From positions 1-29,004 of the forward strand of contig JAJJLU010003828.1 of the NCBI GenBank assembly GCA_023807065.1: DNA of 29,004 bases. The letters run 5' to 3'. The notes beneath the pieces were generated by a model, which was given only the letters and a program-made list of their open reading frames with translations, made no database searches and was not told where the DNA came from. The position numbers and the translations under genes are program-made. The DNA comes from Isotricha intestinalis. Lineage: Eukaryota > Ciliophora > Litostomatea > Vestibuliferida > Isotrichidae. Each line of letters starts with the position of its first letter. Position 1 is the stretch's first letter. Positions 18,252-28,300 of the stretch are shown piece by piece.

Positions 18252-19252
18252 TTATTTCTCAAAACTTTCTTCTCCTGAAAAATCTTCATTTGAAGCAGTT
18301 GAAAATCTATTAGAATTATCATTTTTATCTTCTTTTAATTTTTCTGAATTATTTAAAAATTCAAAAACAGAATTAATTGAATTAGGTCTTGTAATTTTAA
18401 AGTCTTCTTCATCATCATCAGAACTATTATTTATGATAAATAATATTTCTTTTTCGCATTCTTCAATAATTGATAAATTTAAAAAGTTAAATTCTTTAAA
18501 ATAATTTTTTAATAAATTTCTATTTTTTTGACTTTCTTCTTCATTAAATTCTTCTTCAAAAACAGATGAAATTCCAATTAATAAACAAGCTAAAGTAATA
18601 ATAAATTGATTATATTTTTTAAATATTGAATATTCATTTATTGAAAATTGAATAAAGGAATTTACCATATTAAGATAATTTTTCATTTTTGAATTTGAAA
18701 AATTAAATAATTTTTCTAAATTTAAATTTAATAATTCTATTAAATCAAAAGGGGTATTTAAATAAATATTATCTGAAATATTTTTTAAAATAAGTCTTTC
18801 AGCCCATAATATGAAAGTTTCATTTATTTCATTTTTAATGCAAAATTCTTTTAATTTGTTTATTTTATTTTTATCTTCAATCTATTAAAATAAATAATAT
18901 ATTTATAATAATAATATACCTTAATTACAATAAAACAACATGCAATGAAGAAAAAGATAAAAATATCATTTTTTAATTTTTCATCGTTTGTTAATTTATT
19001 CCAAATATTAAATGAAATTTGAGTTATATTAATTACTTTTTGAATTGATTTTTCTTCCTCAAATATTTCATTTAAATTCTAATTTTAAAAAATTATATAA
19101 TCATTTACTTCAATTAAGATGTTTAAAAAGTATAATCTAAATTTATTAAATTTTTTATAATCCATTCCGCTCTCAAAATGCTTTGTATATTTCTCAAAAA
19201 AATTTTGAGAAATAATGTAAAGTGATTGAATCTTTAAATTTAAATTAGACAT
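18252..19252 (-). CDS. Divergent cyclin-like protein, three exons
   Basis: The coding order on the minus strand is exon 1 19252-19109 (48 codons), exon 2 19078-18920 (53 codons) and exon 3 18881-18252 (209 codons plus TAA), giving 310 residues. Removing two GT..AG introns (30 and 38 nt, both phase 0) joins one open frame; the uninterrupted part alone would start mid-domain at Met167. Helical sequence at 60-155 fits a cyclin box: IFIFFFIACCFIVIK (87-101) corresponds to the usual small-residue helix, and ILWAERLILKNISDNIYLNTPFDLIELL (125-152) matches the cyclin E..IL..L....TP.D.L pattern. LACLLIGISSVFEE (198-211) may belong to a second fold. The C-terminus is acidic and Ser-rich (SSDDDEED, 254-261). 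Its likely role is as a kinase partner, but the sequence is very divergent. Confidence 0.68.
18882..18919 (-). other. Mini-intron 2 of the cyclin-like gene (38 nt)
   Basis: Minus-strand intron from donor GTATAT (18919) to acceptor TTTTAATAG (ending 18882), phase 0, A/T only apart from the splice-site G residues. It contains in-frame stops, so it must be removed for the cyclin frame to continue. Confidence 0.75.
19079..19108 (-). other. Mini-intron 1 of the cyclin-like gene (30 nt)
   Basis: Minus-strand intron from donor GTAAAT (19108) to acceptor AAATTAG (ending 19079), phase 0. Unspliced, the frame would stop within it. The 30-nt length is typical of ciliate-size introns and very short for fungi or amoebae. 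Confidence 0.75.
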
Positions 19253-19696
19253 CTTTATAAAAATAAATATATATAATTCATTAAGTTATTAATATATTAT
19301 ATAAATGTAATTAATAATAACTAATTTATTGATTTATATTATTATTTATAATTGTTAAAATAATTAATTATTATTTTGTTTATTTTTCTTATTTAAAAAA
19401 TTTTTAAAATTACTTCTTTTTTTTTTATTTTTACTATAATTCAAAAAGTATTTTTTGTGGTGTTTGTATTTTTAAAAATTCAAAAATGTAAAGAAATAAA
19501 AAAATTTAATAATAAATTATCTTTAAATTTTCTATTTTTAAAAACATTATTAAAGTTAAAACTTAAGAAAAATATATTCAATATTTGAATTAGTTTGTTC
19601 ATAATTATTCATTTTTAACAACAATTGTTTTATAAATCAGTATAACCAAAAAAAACCATTTAAAAATAAATCTAAATTTATTTTAATGAATTAATT
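19253..19696 (-). other. AT-rich intergenic region upstream of cyclin-like gene
   Basis: About 440 nt between the coiled-coil gene stop and the cyclin ATG, both on the minus strand. No ORF, repeat or RNA gene recognised; presumed 3' end of one gene and promoter of the other. Confidence 0.45.
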
Positions 19697-20359
19697 TTAT
19701 TTTTTTTGAAGATCATTTTCATTCAATAAATGATTATCAACTTTCTGAAGAATCTTTTTAAATTTTGCTAAAGAATGTTTTTGACTTTCAATCAAAGGAT
19801 CTTTCACTTTATTAAATTTTAAAATATCTGTAATATTGCGTTTATTTTTTTTTTTATAATAATAATTGTTGTTATCTTCATTTAAACTGTTGCTTCTTTT
19901 ATGATACATTTTTGTTTCATCATTTATTACTTTTAATCCCCCATTTTTCAATAAATTTTGTTCTTTTATTTGTAAAATTTTATTTTTCTCTGTTAATTCA
20001 CCATTTAATTCATTTACTTTTTTTTCTAAATCTAATATTCTTTTTTTAAAATCTTCATTTTCCTTTTTCAAATTTTCATTTTCATTTTTAAAATCTTCAT
20101 TTTCCTTTTTCAAATCTTCATTTTCTTTTTTCAAATTATCTGACAATGGTATTTGTTCATTTATTGTTATTTCTTTTTCTTTTAGAAGATCATTTAATTC
20201 TATTTTTTCTTTTTGAAGAATATTATTTGAATTTAATAAATTGTTATTTTCAATTTCATAAGATTTAATTTGTTGTTCTAAATTATCTATATATATTTTA
20301 ACATCAGCAAAAATATTCATTTTATCATTTAATTCTAAAAAATTTTCAGAGGAATTCAT
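19697..20359 (-). CDS. Coiled-coil protein with exact heptad repeats
   Basis: A 220-residue protein dominated by a coiled coil from about residue 20 to 145, with hydrophobic residues at heptad spacing. Residues 77-104 are four consecutive heptads of the type KKENEDL/F. The C-terminal part (145-220) is basic (KKKNKRN) and ends with a helical segment. There is no head domain, membrane helix or enzyme motif. Such proteins are usually structural or scaffold components, but coiled-coil resemblance does not identify a family. The start follows AAATAATG and is the first Met of the frame. Codon usage is like that of its neighbours. Confidence 0.75.
   Translation of the reverse strand: MNSSENFLELNDKMNIFADVKIYIDNLEQQIKSYEIENNNLLNSNNILQKEKIELNDLLKEKEITINEQIPLSDNLKKENEDLKKENEDFKNENENLKKENEDFKKRILDLEKKVNELNGELTEKNKILQIKEQNLLKNGGLKVINDETKMYHKRSNSLNEDNNNYYYKKKNKRNITDILKFNKVKDPLIESQKHSLAKFKKILQKVDNHLLNENDLQKK
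20048..20131 (-). repeat. 21-bp coding minisatellite, four copies
   Basis: Four tandem 21-nt units encode KKENEDL, KKENEDF, KNENENL and KKENEDF. Near-identity at DNA level indicates recent expansion in heptad steps, which keeps the coiled-coil register. Confidence 0.85.
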
Positions 20360-21048
20360 TATTTATAATAATCAACATAAAATTTTATTAAAAAAATAAT
20401 ATAAAAAGAAAAAGAAAAGAAATAAATATACATAAAATTTAAATATAAATTAAAATTGATTTAATAAATATTAAATGATGATAATAATAAAGAAGAACAG
20501 AATCTTTATTATTAACAGTAAAAAAGATTATATATTGCATGTTTAGTTTAGATTATTTGTTGGGTTAGTATTTTATATTAAATTAAAGAAAGAAACTCAA
20601 TCATTTTTTTATTCTTCTTTGTTAATCTTTGCCTTTCCATTTATAATAAATATCTTTAAAAAATATTTTAATGAATCATATTGCATTATTATCTTTTTTC
20701 TTTTCTTCTTATTTATTTGAAATATTTTAAGAATAATAAAAAAATTTTTAGTTTGTTAGTTATTTGTAACACATTTTTTCTTAAAATTATCTGCATTAAA
20801 ATGATGAATTATACTCCTTTATTTAATTCATTCCATTAATTTATTATAATCTACTTTTTTATTATCTTTTAAAATAATATTATTTTTAACTATTTTATAA
20901 TAATCATATAGTTTCACTAATTTCTTTTCAACTGTATATAAAGTGAATAAGTTTCATTCACTTCTTCCTTATCTACTTCCTAATGATTTACCGGTTTTTC
21001 CCACATATTATTTTTTTGATTTCAAACTCTAAGAATTAACTCTTCTTT
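20360..21048 (-). pseudogene. Intergenic region with a decayed coding-like remnant (about 20760-21048)
   Basis: Upstream of the coiled-coil gene lies a region less simple in sequence than other spacers. On the minus strand between about 21048 and 20760, coding-like stretches occur in different frames with stops between them: for example WEKPVNH*EVDKEEVNETYSLY (from the ATG at 21006) and VEKKLVKLYDYYKIVKNNI (from about 20932). Shifts and stops (TAG, TGA, TAA) prevent any continuous frame, and the 30-nt GT..AG segment between them does not restore one. It could be a relic of a mobile-element or duplicated gene, or chance. The rest (20360-20760) shows nothing definite. Family unknown. Confidence 0.3.
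20738..20762. repeat. Outlying copy of the tRNA-flank repeat
   Basis: The string AAAAAAATTTTTAGTTTGTTAGTTA matches the repeats beside the tRNA gene (21051-21137) in the same orientation, about 290 nt away. The two sites bracket the remnant region as direct repeats. Confidence 0.65.
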
Positions 21049-21050
21049 TG

Positions 21051-21137
21051 AAAAATTTTTAATTTGTTAGTTAGTTAGTTTAAAAAAAATTTTTAGTTTG
21101 TTAGTTAGTTAGTTTGTTTAAAAAAAATTTTTAGTTT
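21051..21137. repeat. Tandem T-rich repeats abutting the tRNA 3' end
   Basis: Three related units, about 21051-21081, 21082-21119 and 21120-21137, each consist of A5-8 T5 then AGTTTG/AATTTG and two to three TTAG units. The last unit runs into the tRNA discriminator base. Read on the minus strand, each unit supplies a T run of 5-8, so the tRNA transcript meets several potential RNA polymerase III terminators in a row. Confidence 0.7.
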
Positions 21138-21216
21138 GATAACGAGGGGATTCGAACCCCTGCCCTTTCAGAATAGTGCCTTAAACTACCGCCTTAGACC
21201 GCTCGGCCACGTTATC
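21137..21216 (-). tRNA. tRNA-Leu (anticodon AAG)
   Basis: An 80-nt class II tRNA on the minus strand. The 7-bp acceptor stem GATAACG/CGTTATC pairs perfectly, with discriminator A (21137). The D arm is GCCGAGCGGTCTAAGGC, the anticodon stem GTAGT/ACTAT holds loop TTAAGGC, and the anticodon AAG is read at 21082+100-2 (21180-21182). A variable arm of 11 nt precedes T arm AGGGG-TTCGAAT-CCCCT. The long variable arm, A73 and AAG identify leucine. It has no intron and no encoded CCA, as expected for a eukaryotic nuclear tRNA. The internal RNA polymerase III A box (TGGCCGAGCGG, 21209-21199) and B box (GGTTCGAATCC, 21158-21148) are canonical. AAG would be edited to inosine-AG and read CTT/CTC codons; most leucine codons here are TTA. 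Confidence 0.97.
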
Positions 21217-21492
21217 AATGATACCATTTAAATTTTTTTTTTTCAAATTAAATATTAATATTATTTTTATATATTAGTTTCTATAAAATAATATTATTTT
21301 CAATTAAATCAGAATTCTTTTTATTAAAACTTAGATATAAATTTTCTTAAAATAAAAATTAAATCTAATTTAGATTATTATTAAAATATACAATCCTATT
21401 TTATTTAAATGTTTACATCTAATTATAATCTTACTTTTAAAAATAATATTATTTAACCATTTAACTTTTGAATAATTTCTTTATTTTAAATT

Positions 21493-22326
21493 TCAATTAA
21501 GAAATATTTTCTCATTAATATTATCTTGATTCAATTTAATATAAATTACATTTTTTTGTTGGAAAATATTTTTATCATATTTAATAACATTATTTATAAA
21601 ATTTTTAATATTATTTTCTTCATCATCATTAAAATTTTTCCCATTGTTTCCTTCAATAAAAAATAATTTACCTTTATATCTAATTAAAAACTTTTCTCCT
21701 AAACTAATATTATAATTTAACATTTCAATATTTTTTTCTTCAACTAAACTAATATCTTTATCTAATTTAAATATAATTCTATCATCAATTGTTCCTTTTA
21801 AAAATTTTTCCCATTTACTTAATTGAATCATAAATCCAAAATTAATATCAATACAATTTCTTTTATTTTTAACTAAATTAATTCCTTCATCTCTAGAAAT
21901 ATTATTTTTCCACATTAAATAAGCAATTAATAATGTTGGTCCTCTTGAAACTCCTTCAACACAATGAAATAATATTTTATTATTTTTTTCTTCATCTTCA
22001 ATAAAATTTATTGTTGAAAATATTGCATTTACTATATCTGCATTTGGATCATCTCTTAAATTTATTTTTAAATATTTTATATTCATATAATTTATTGACT
22101 CTTTATTATTTATTAAACTACTTCCACTACAACAATTTAAAATATGGGTAAAATTATTTTTTAAAAGATAATCAATGTCATTTGCTATTATGTATCCTGA
22201 TATATAAAGATTTGGTGTTATTTCTGTTATTGTTGATTTATTATCTGAAAATAATGGGCCTTCTATTATTTCGGTTTTTGAAGGGATTTTAATTTTGAAA
22301 TTTAGGTTTTTTTTTATTTTGTTCAT
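21493..22326 (-). CDS. Dual-specificity protein phosphatase with extra C-terminal domain
   Basis: A 277-residue protein. Residues 34-180 form a DSP catalytic domain. It opens with ITEITPNLYISGY, continues through HILNCC and has the P-loop HCVEGVSRG, with Cys122 as nucleophile and Arg128 as phosphate binder. Asp92 or Asp93 in LRDDPNADI is the likely general acid. AYLMW and a final WEKFL complete the fold. All essentials are present, so it should dephosphorylate Tyr/Thr/Ser on proteins such as MAP kinases. Residues 181-277 form a separate, strand-rich domain (FLIRYKGKLFFIEG) that resembles the gelsolin-type extension of some plant and protist DSPs, though this is tentative. It ends with TGA, one of only two such stops here; reading through would add only NLK before TAA. 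ATG is preceded by eight A residues. Confidence 0.92.
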   Translation of the reverse strand: MNKIKKNLNFKIKIPSKTEIIEGPLFSDNKSTITEITPNLYISGYIIANDIDYLLKNNFTHILNCCSGSSLINNKESINYMNIKYLKINLRDDPNADIVNAIFSTINFIEDEEKNNKILFHCVEGVSRGPTLLIAYLMWKNNISRDEGINLVKNKRNCIDINFGFMIQLSKWEKFLKGTIDDRIIFKLDKDISLVEEKNIEMLNYNISLGEKFLIRYKGKLFFIEGNNGKNFNDDEENNIKNFINNVIKYDKNIFQQKNVIYIKLNQDNINEKIFLN

Positions 22327-22845
22327 TTTTTTTCCTTTTAAATATTTTTCATAAATTTATACCACTAAAATTAGTATTTTTTTATTATAGAAAAAAAAGT
22401 ATATTTAATAATTTTTTTAGATGGATTAGAGATTATTATTTATATATTATTTTTTAAAATTATATTCTTATATTTATTGATAAAAAAAAAATAGAATTAT
22501 ATTTGATTCATAAGTTTATATACGTAATTGAAGTTATTTTTCTTTATATTCAAAAAATAACAATACCCTTTTTTTTGTTCTTTCTTAATTATAATAAGTA
22601 TATACTTAAATTTAAATTCAATTTATTGAGAATTATTTAATTTATTGTTTTTTAATTTATTATCATAATAAATTGAAATTAATGTACCAAAATAATAAAT
22701 TAAATACTATTTTATTTTTTTCAAATTATTTATATTTTTATCAGTTGTTCTATTCAATAAATAAATATTCATATTTCATAGAAGTTTGAATTTTCAAATT
22801 CATTTATAAAAATATTTAATTATACGAAAAAATTATTAATTCTAT
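22327..22845 (-). other. AT-rich intergenic region, nothing recognised
   Basis: About 520 nt between two minus-strand genes. It holds only short palindromes such as AAGTATATACTT near 22597. No ORF or RNA gene is seen; it should contain the promoter of the dual-specificity phosphatase. Confidence 0.45.
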
Positions 22846-25086
22846 TTACTTTTTTTTAATATACTTATTATTACCTGAATGAATATTTGTATTATTATTT
22901 TTTGGTTGTAAAACTTTAATTAAAGAATTTAAAGAATTATTATTTAAATGATTTTCAGGTTTATTTTTATTTTTTCTTTTCATTATTTTATTATTTAATA
23001 ATTTATCTATTAAGTTAGAACCTTTTATAATATCATTATTATAATTATTTTTTACGTTAATATTATTTTTATTATTTGTTTTTGATGAATGAATTCTACT
23101 TGTTTTACTTGATGATTTTATATTATTATTTTTGTTTTTACTATTATTATTATTTTTTTTATTAATATTATTATTACTTTGATTAGTTTTATTATTATCA
23201 TTTGAACTAAATATTCTTTCTGTAGAATGGAAATAATCTCTTTGAGTTTTGCTTCCTTTAGCTGATAAATTTTTATGAGAATTATTCTTATTTGAACTTC
23301 CTATTCTTGTAGTCATACTTCCTTTACTATTATTACTTATATTATTATTTGTATGATTATGACTATTATTCACTGAAATATATCTATTTAATTTTTTAGG
23401 GTTATTTACATTTTTATTATTATTATCATTATTTTTATTATTATTATTAGTATTATTATTATTTATCTTATTTATGTAAATTCTTTCTGTTTTAGAACCT
23501 ATAATTTCATTTTTTTCTACTAAATGATTAATATGATTATTTTTATTATTACTACTAATATTTTTTATTTTAATTCTATCTGAATTATTTTCTTTTAAAC
23601 TATATTGACTATTATCTTTTAAATTATTAAAATTTAATTTAAATTTAGGAGCTTTATCTCCTTTAATTTTAGATTTAGCAAATTCATTATTGGGAATAAT
23701 TTCAGTTTTTTGTTCATTTTTTATTTTAAGAACATGATTATTATGATTAATATTTTCATTCATAATAATTTTTTTAATATAATTAATATTTTTACTTCTA
23801 ACAAAAGTTAAAGTATCTTTATCTTGTTCAATTTCACTTCTAATTAAATCTATTTTAATTTGAACTATTTTATCTTCTGGAATAATATCCATATTACCAT
23901 AATGTTTATAATAACTGAAAATATAATGTTTAACAAGAGGACAAGAAACAGGTAAAAAAATACTAGAAAATTCAACAGATTTATAATGATAAAATTCACC
24001 ATTAATTTTATTATTATCTTTATCATTTGAAAGAAATCTTAATTCATTTGCAATACAAAAATAAGAAACAGTTAACATAATAATTTTTTCTAATATTGCA
24101 TCTCTTAATAATTCATATTTTGGTTCTGAATCTAATTCTAATTCATCATAATTTAAAGGACTTAAATACATTATATTTCCTATATTTATCATTTGAATCC
24201 AATCATCTTTTTCAACTGAATTTCCAAATATTTGTCTAATATTATTTAATAAAGCACAATTTGAATTATATTTATTTATTTCATAATTTGTATAATTTAA
24301 ATAAGAAGAAAAGTTATTATTTTCATTTTGAATTAAATCATTTACATTCTTTTTATTGATATTACTTCCACTTCTAAAAGAAATAACTCTATTATATAAT
24401 TCTCGAATAATATTGATATTTTGTTTTATTTTTTCATCTAAATTAACATTATTCTTATTCATTTGAATATATAAATAATTAGTTTTAATTATATTATCTT
24501 CACACATTAAAGTAGCTAATTTAGCATGTTTTAAAGCTTCAATATGTTTATTTGCTTGAGATAAAACAGCACACATTTGAAGATGAAATTTAGCAGAAAA
24601 TCTTAATTCTAAAATAAAATCACCTAATAAAGAATAATTAGATTGATCTACATTAATATTTTTTATAAAATATTCTTCATTAATTATTATATTATGTTTA
24701 GGTTGTAAAGAAGAATCAAAATGATATATTACTGCTTCTAAATAAGATATACAATTTTCAAAGTCTTTTATTTTTTGATATACACATGCTAAATTATGTA
24801 ATATAATAATTAATATTCTTCTATCTAAATCTAATTTTGTTTCTGTTGCATTTGTTTCTAAAAAAATTTCTATTTTTGATAAAATTTCTTTTGGTAGTTC
24901 AATTTTATCTTCAAGAATTGATTCAGCACATAAATTATTATATTCTATTATTTTAGCACAATCTAAATTTAGATTTCTATCAATACTTTTTGATATATTT
25001 AATAATTCTACATCTATATTTTTTTGTAATGTTTTATCTGGTTCAGTTAAATTTTGATTGTTTTCTTGATTTTGTTGGGTAGACAT
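22846..25086 (-). CDS. Helical-repeat (TPR-like) protein with Asn-rich C-terminus
   Basis: A 746-residue protein. Residues 88-200 look like TPR-type helical pairs, for example ILHNLACVYQKIKDFENCISYLEAVI (95-120) and AKFHLQMCAVLSQANKHIEALKHAKLA (165-191), in which small and hydrophobic residues fall at TPR positions. Helices continue to about residue 430. From about 500 to the end the chain is dominated by Asn, Lys and Ser, with repeated basic-Ser/Thr motifs (KTERIY, STERIFSSN, KTSRIHSS), and is surely disordered. TPR domains bind protein partners, and the tail may be phosphorylated (inference). I recall similar TPR plus long-tail proteins in ciliates but cannot name the family. The start follows eight A residues. 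Confidence 0.8.
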   Translation of the reverse strand: MSTQQNQENNQNLTEPDKTLQKNIDVELLNISKSIDRNLNLDCAKIIEYNNLCAESILEDKIELPKEILSKIEIFLETNATETKLDLDRRILIIILHNLACVYQKIKDFENCISYLEAVIYHFDSSLQPKHNIIINEEYFIKNINVDQSNYSLLGDFILELRFSAKFHLQMCAVLSQANKHIEALKHAKLATLMCEDNIIKTNYLYIQMNKNNVNLDEKIKQNINIIRELYNRVISFRSGSNINKKNVNDLIQNENNNFSSYLNYTNYEINKYNSNCALLNNIRQIFGNSVEKDDWIQMINIGNIMYLSPLNYDELELDSEPKYELLRDAILEKIIMLTVSYFCIANELRFLSNDKDNNKINGEFYHYKSVEFSSIFLPVSCPLVKHYIFSYYKHYGNMDIIPEDKIVQIKIDLIRSEIEQDKDTLTFVRSKNINYIKKIIMNENINHNNHVLKIKNEQKTEIIPNNEFAKSKIKGDKAPKFKLNFNNLKDNSQYSLKENNSDRIKIKNISSNNKNNHINHLVEKNEIIGSKTERIYINKINNNNTNNNNKNNDNNNKNVNNPKKLNRYISVNNSHNHTNNNISNNSKGSMTTRIGSSNKNNSHKNLSAKGSKTQRDYFHSTERIFSSNDNNKTNQSNNNINKKNNNNSKNKNNNIKSSSKTSRIHSSKTNNKNNINVKNNYNNDIIKGSNLIDKLLNNKIMKRKNKNKPENHLNNNSLNSLIKVLQPKNNNTNIHSGNNKYIKKK
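22990..23480 (-). repeat. AAT/AAC-rich low-complexity coding region
   Basis: Several AAT-codon runs in the C-terminal tail of the helical-repeat protein form imperfect trinucleotide microsatellites, for example around 23140-23180 and 23410-23465. They are prone to slippage and are probably variable between strains. Confidence 0.65.
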
Positions 25087-25369
25087 TTTTTTTCTTTGAA
25101 TGTTTTTTAAATTTTCAAATAATTATTTTTATTCATCATTAATAATAATTGAATAATATAATAAAAGGGATTTTTTATTTTATAATTATTCATAATTCAA
25201 ATATTAATTTAGATATAATAGAATTATGAATTAGAAAATATATTGATGAAATGTTTTTTTAATTTTTATTTAACAATCTCAAATAATAGATTGTATAAAT
25301 AATTATATAAGAATAAAATAATAATATTTAACTTTCCTAAAAAATCATAAAAAAAATTATTTCTAATCT

Positions 25370-28300
25370 TCAAATATTAAGATTAATAGAATCTTGTAAG
25401 TATAAAGATTGTTTAGACATAATACCTCTCATTAATTCTTTTTTAATTTCTTCATATTTTTCATATAAATTTTTATTCCCAAGAGAACCATAAAAATTAA
25501 TAACTTCTTCAAGAAACATAAAAATTCTCATAATTAAATTATATAATTTTCCTTCTTCCAATTCAGTTTCTTCTAAAATATAAGAAAAGCTTCTTCCTTC
25601 CATCCAAGATTTCATAGCTTTAGAAATTGAAAAAGTAATTCTTCTATCATATTTATTATCTTTGAAATTATAATCATTTTCAATTTTAATAATATCATCA
25701 TAAATTTTTTTAAATTGAAAAACAACATCATTAAATTCAAAAGAAATTTTTTGATTTATATCAAAAATAATTTCATTTTTATTTGAACAAAATCCACTTA
25801 CAAAAGCAATTATTTCTGATTTAGGTAGTTTATTTAATATATTACTTACTAATAATTCACTTATTAAAAGACAATCTGTTGTTCCTATTTCTCTTGCTGC
25901 TTTACCTTTTAATGTAATTATATTATTTTCATCAATATAATTTAATTTTTTTAAAATTTTTAATCTTGTATTAAATTCATTGTAATGTTCCATATTTTTA
26001 GGATCTAAATTTTTTTCTTTTTCTTTTATTTCTTTTTCTATTTCTAAATATGAATTATATTGTTTATAATGATTATTTTTTAAAGAACATTCATTACATT
26101 TGTTTGTTTTTATCTTATTCAATATTTCTTTTCTTTCTTCTATTAATTTTCCTAAATCAAAATCATTTTTTCCTTCATTTAAATAATCAATAGGATAAAT
26201 TTTTAAATCTTTTGAATTATAATATAAATCATTTAATGTTCTTAAAACTAAACTTAAATCTTTTATAGGTAAAAATCTATATCCTTCTTTATCTTCTGGA
26301 AATTTATAATTCTTATATATATTTTGAATTTGATAATTATATATTTCTCTAATATCACTTAAATAATAAGTTTTATAAGAATATTTAATTCCTTTACAAT
26401 AACCATTTTTTGAAAAAATACTATTTGATTGTTTTTCTTCATAAATTATTTTTTTCTTTGCTTTTCCTTCTGATTTAATACACCAAATTTCGTTGTTATA
26501 TTGAGTATAATAACTTATTTCACAAACATATATTTCGCTTAATTTTTCTTTATCAAAAACCTTTAAAATTCTTCCTTTTCCTTTTTGTTTTTTATCATTT
26601 TCTTCAGTATTTAATAACATAATAATATTTTTATCCCTAAAAATTTTATTATTAATCTCAGATAATTTTTGTTCCAAAGTATAATATTCTTCAATATATG
26701 AATTATCTTTAATTTCACCACAATCAATTTTTTTAATTTTATCACTTTTAATTTTTAATAATTCTAACTCTGCCATAACTTTAGGAATATCTTTTAAAGT
26801 TTTACTTTCTAAAAAGCTTTGTTGGAAAAATTCATCAATTTCTTTAATATTTCTTGAAAAAAAGGAAATAACAGTTCTATAGCTTAATCTAAATTTACTT
26901 TCAACTTCAGTTCCACTTCCTTTTAACATATTAATAATATCTTCACTTTCATTTTTATTTTTATTTTTATTATCAACATACATTAAAAACACATAACCAA
27001 TAGTATCAATTCCTCTTCTTCCCGCTCTTCCACACATTTGTAAATATTCACTTGAACTTAAAATTTCTAAATTTTCATCATTATATTTATATATATCAGT
27101 AAAAACAACAGTTTTCGCAGGCATATTTAATCCAATTGAAAATGAAGTTGTTGCAAATAATATTTTAATATAACCTTTAGAATATAATATTTCAATTATT
27201 TCCTTTAATATTGGTAATAAACCTGAATGATGAATTCCTATTCCTGTTATTAATATTTCTCTTAATTCTTGTATTTGAGGTATTGCCTTATCTTCTTCTG
27301 ATAATGTGTTTATACATTCATCATAAAATTTACGTATTTTATTTGATTCATTTTTTGATATTAAATTCTTTGTACTTAACATTTTACCATATTCATTTAT
27401 TTTCTTTATTGAAAATACAAATATTACTGAAGGAGTTAATTCTTTCTCATATAAGTAATCTATTATATCTTCTATTTTTAAATGCATTTTTGTTATTCTA
27501 ATGTCATTATGATTTTTTTGATTTCTTTTATTATAATAATTATTATTTTTCGTATATTTATTAGATTTATTTTTTTTATGATATTGCTCATACCATTCTA
27601 TATTTTCCATATAAATACTTTCTCTTTCTTTAATCTCATTATAATATTTTTTATTAAAATTCATATCTTTCTTATGTTTATCATTAACATAATCTAATTT
27701 TTTCAAAGCATTTCTGACATTATCTTCATAAACATTATTGTCTTTATTTTTAACTAAAAATACATTCTTTTTATCAATGAAAATATTATGTTCCAAAGGA
27801 ACAATTCTTTTCAAAGTATTTTGAACATAAACAGTTGTTTTTTTGATTTTTCCAACCCATTCAGCAAATTCCATATAATTAGGGATAGTAGCACTAAGCA
27901 TAATAATTCCAATACCTTGAGGTAATAAAATTAAAATTTCTTCCCAAACATGTCCTCTTTCATTATCATTAATATAATGAACTTCATCAAAAATAACCCA
28001 ATCAACCGAATTTAATAATTCACTATTTTTATAAAGTGAATTTTGTAATATTTCAGTAGTCATAATTAAACATTGAGCATCAGGATTAATAGAAACATCA
28101 CCAGTTAAAATCCCAACATCAGAAAATTTCTCTTTAAAATCTCGATATTTTTGATTACTTAATGCTTTAATTGGAGAAGTATAAAATACTCTCTTATTAT
28201 TTTTCTTACCAAGTGCAATTCCATATTCGGCAACAACTGTTTTCCCTGAAGATGTATGAGCACATACTAGGACATTTTCATGTCTTTCTAAACGTATTAT

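Noticed and set aside
18252..18686. Independent 144-residue gene starting at Met 18686
   Set aside because: The frame continues upstream without a stop to 18881 and then through two good GT..AG introns to an ATG at 19252, completing a cyclin-like domain.
20048..20131. CRISPR-like array from regular repeats
   Set aside because: The 21-bp units are contiguous without spacers and encode heptads of a coiled coil in a eukaryotic gene.
21493..21495. TGA as a sense codon (reassignment)
   Set aside because: Readthrough at the two TGA stops adds only about 3 and 12 residues of no apparent value, conserved Trp positions use TGG, and no internal TGA occurs in the long genes.
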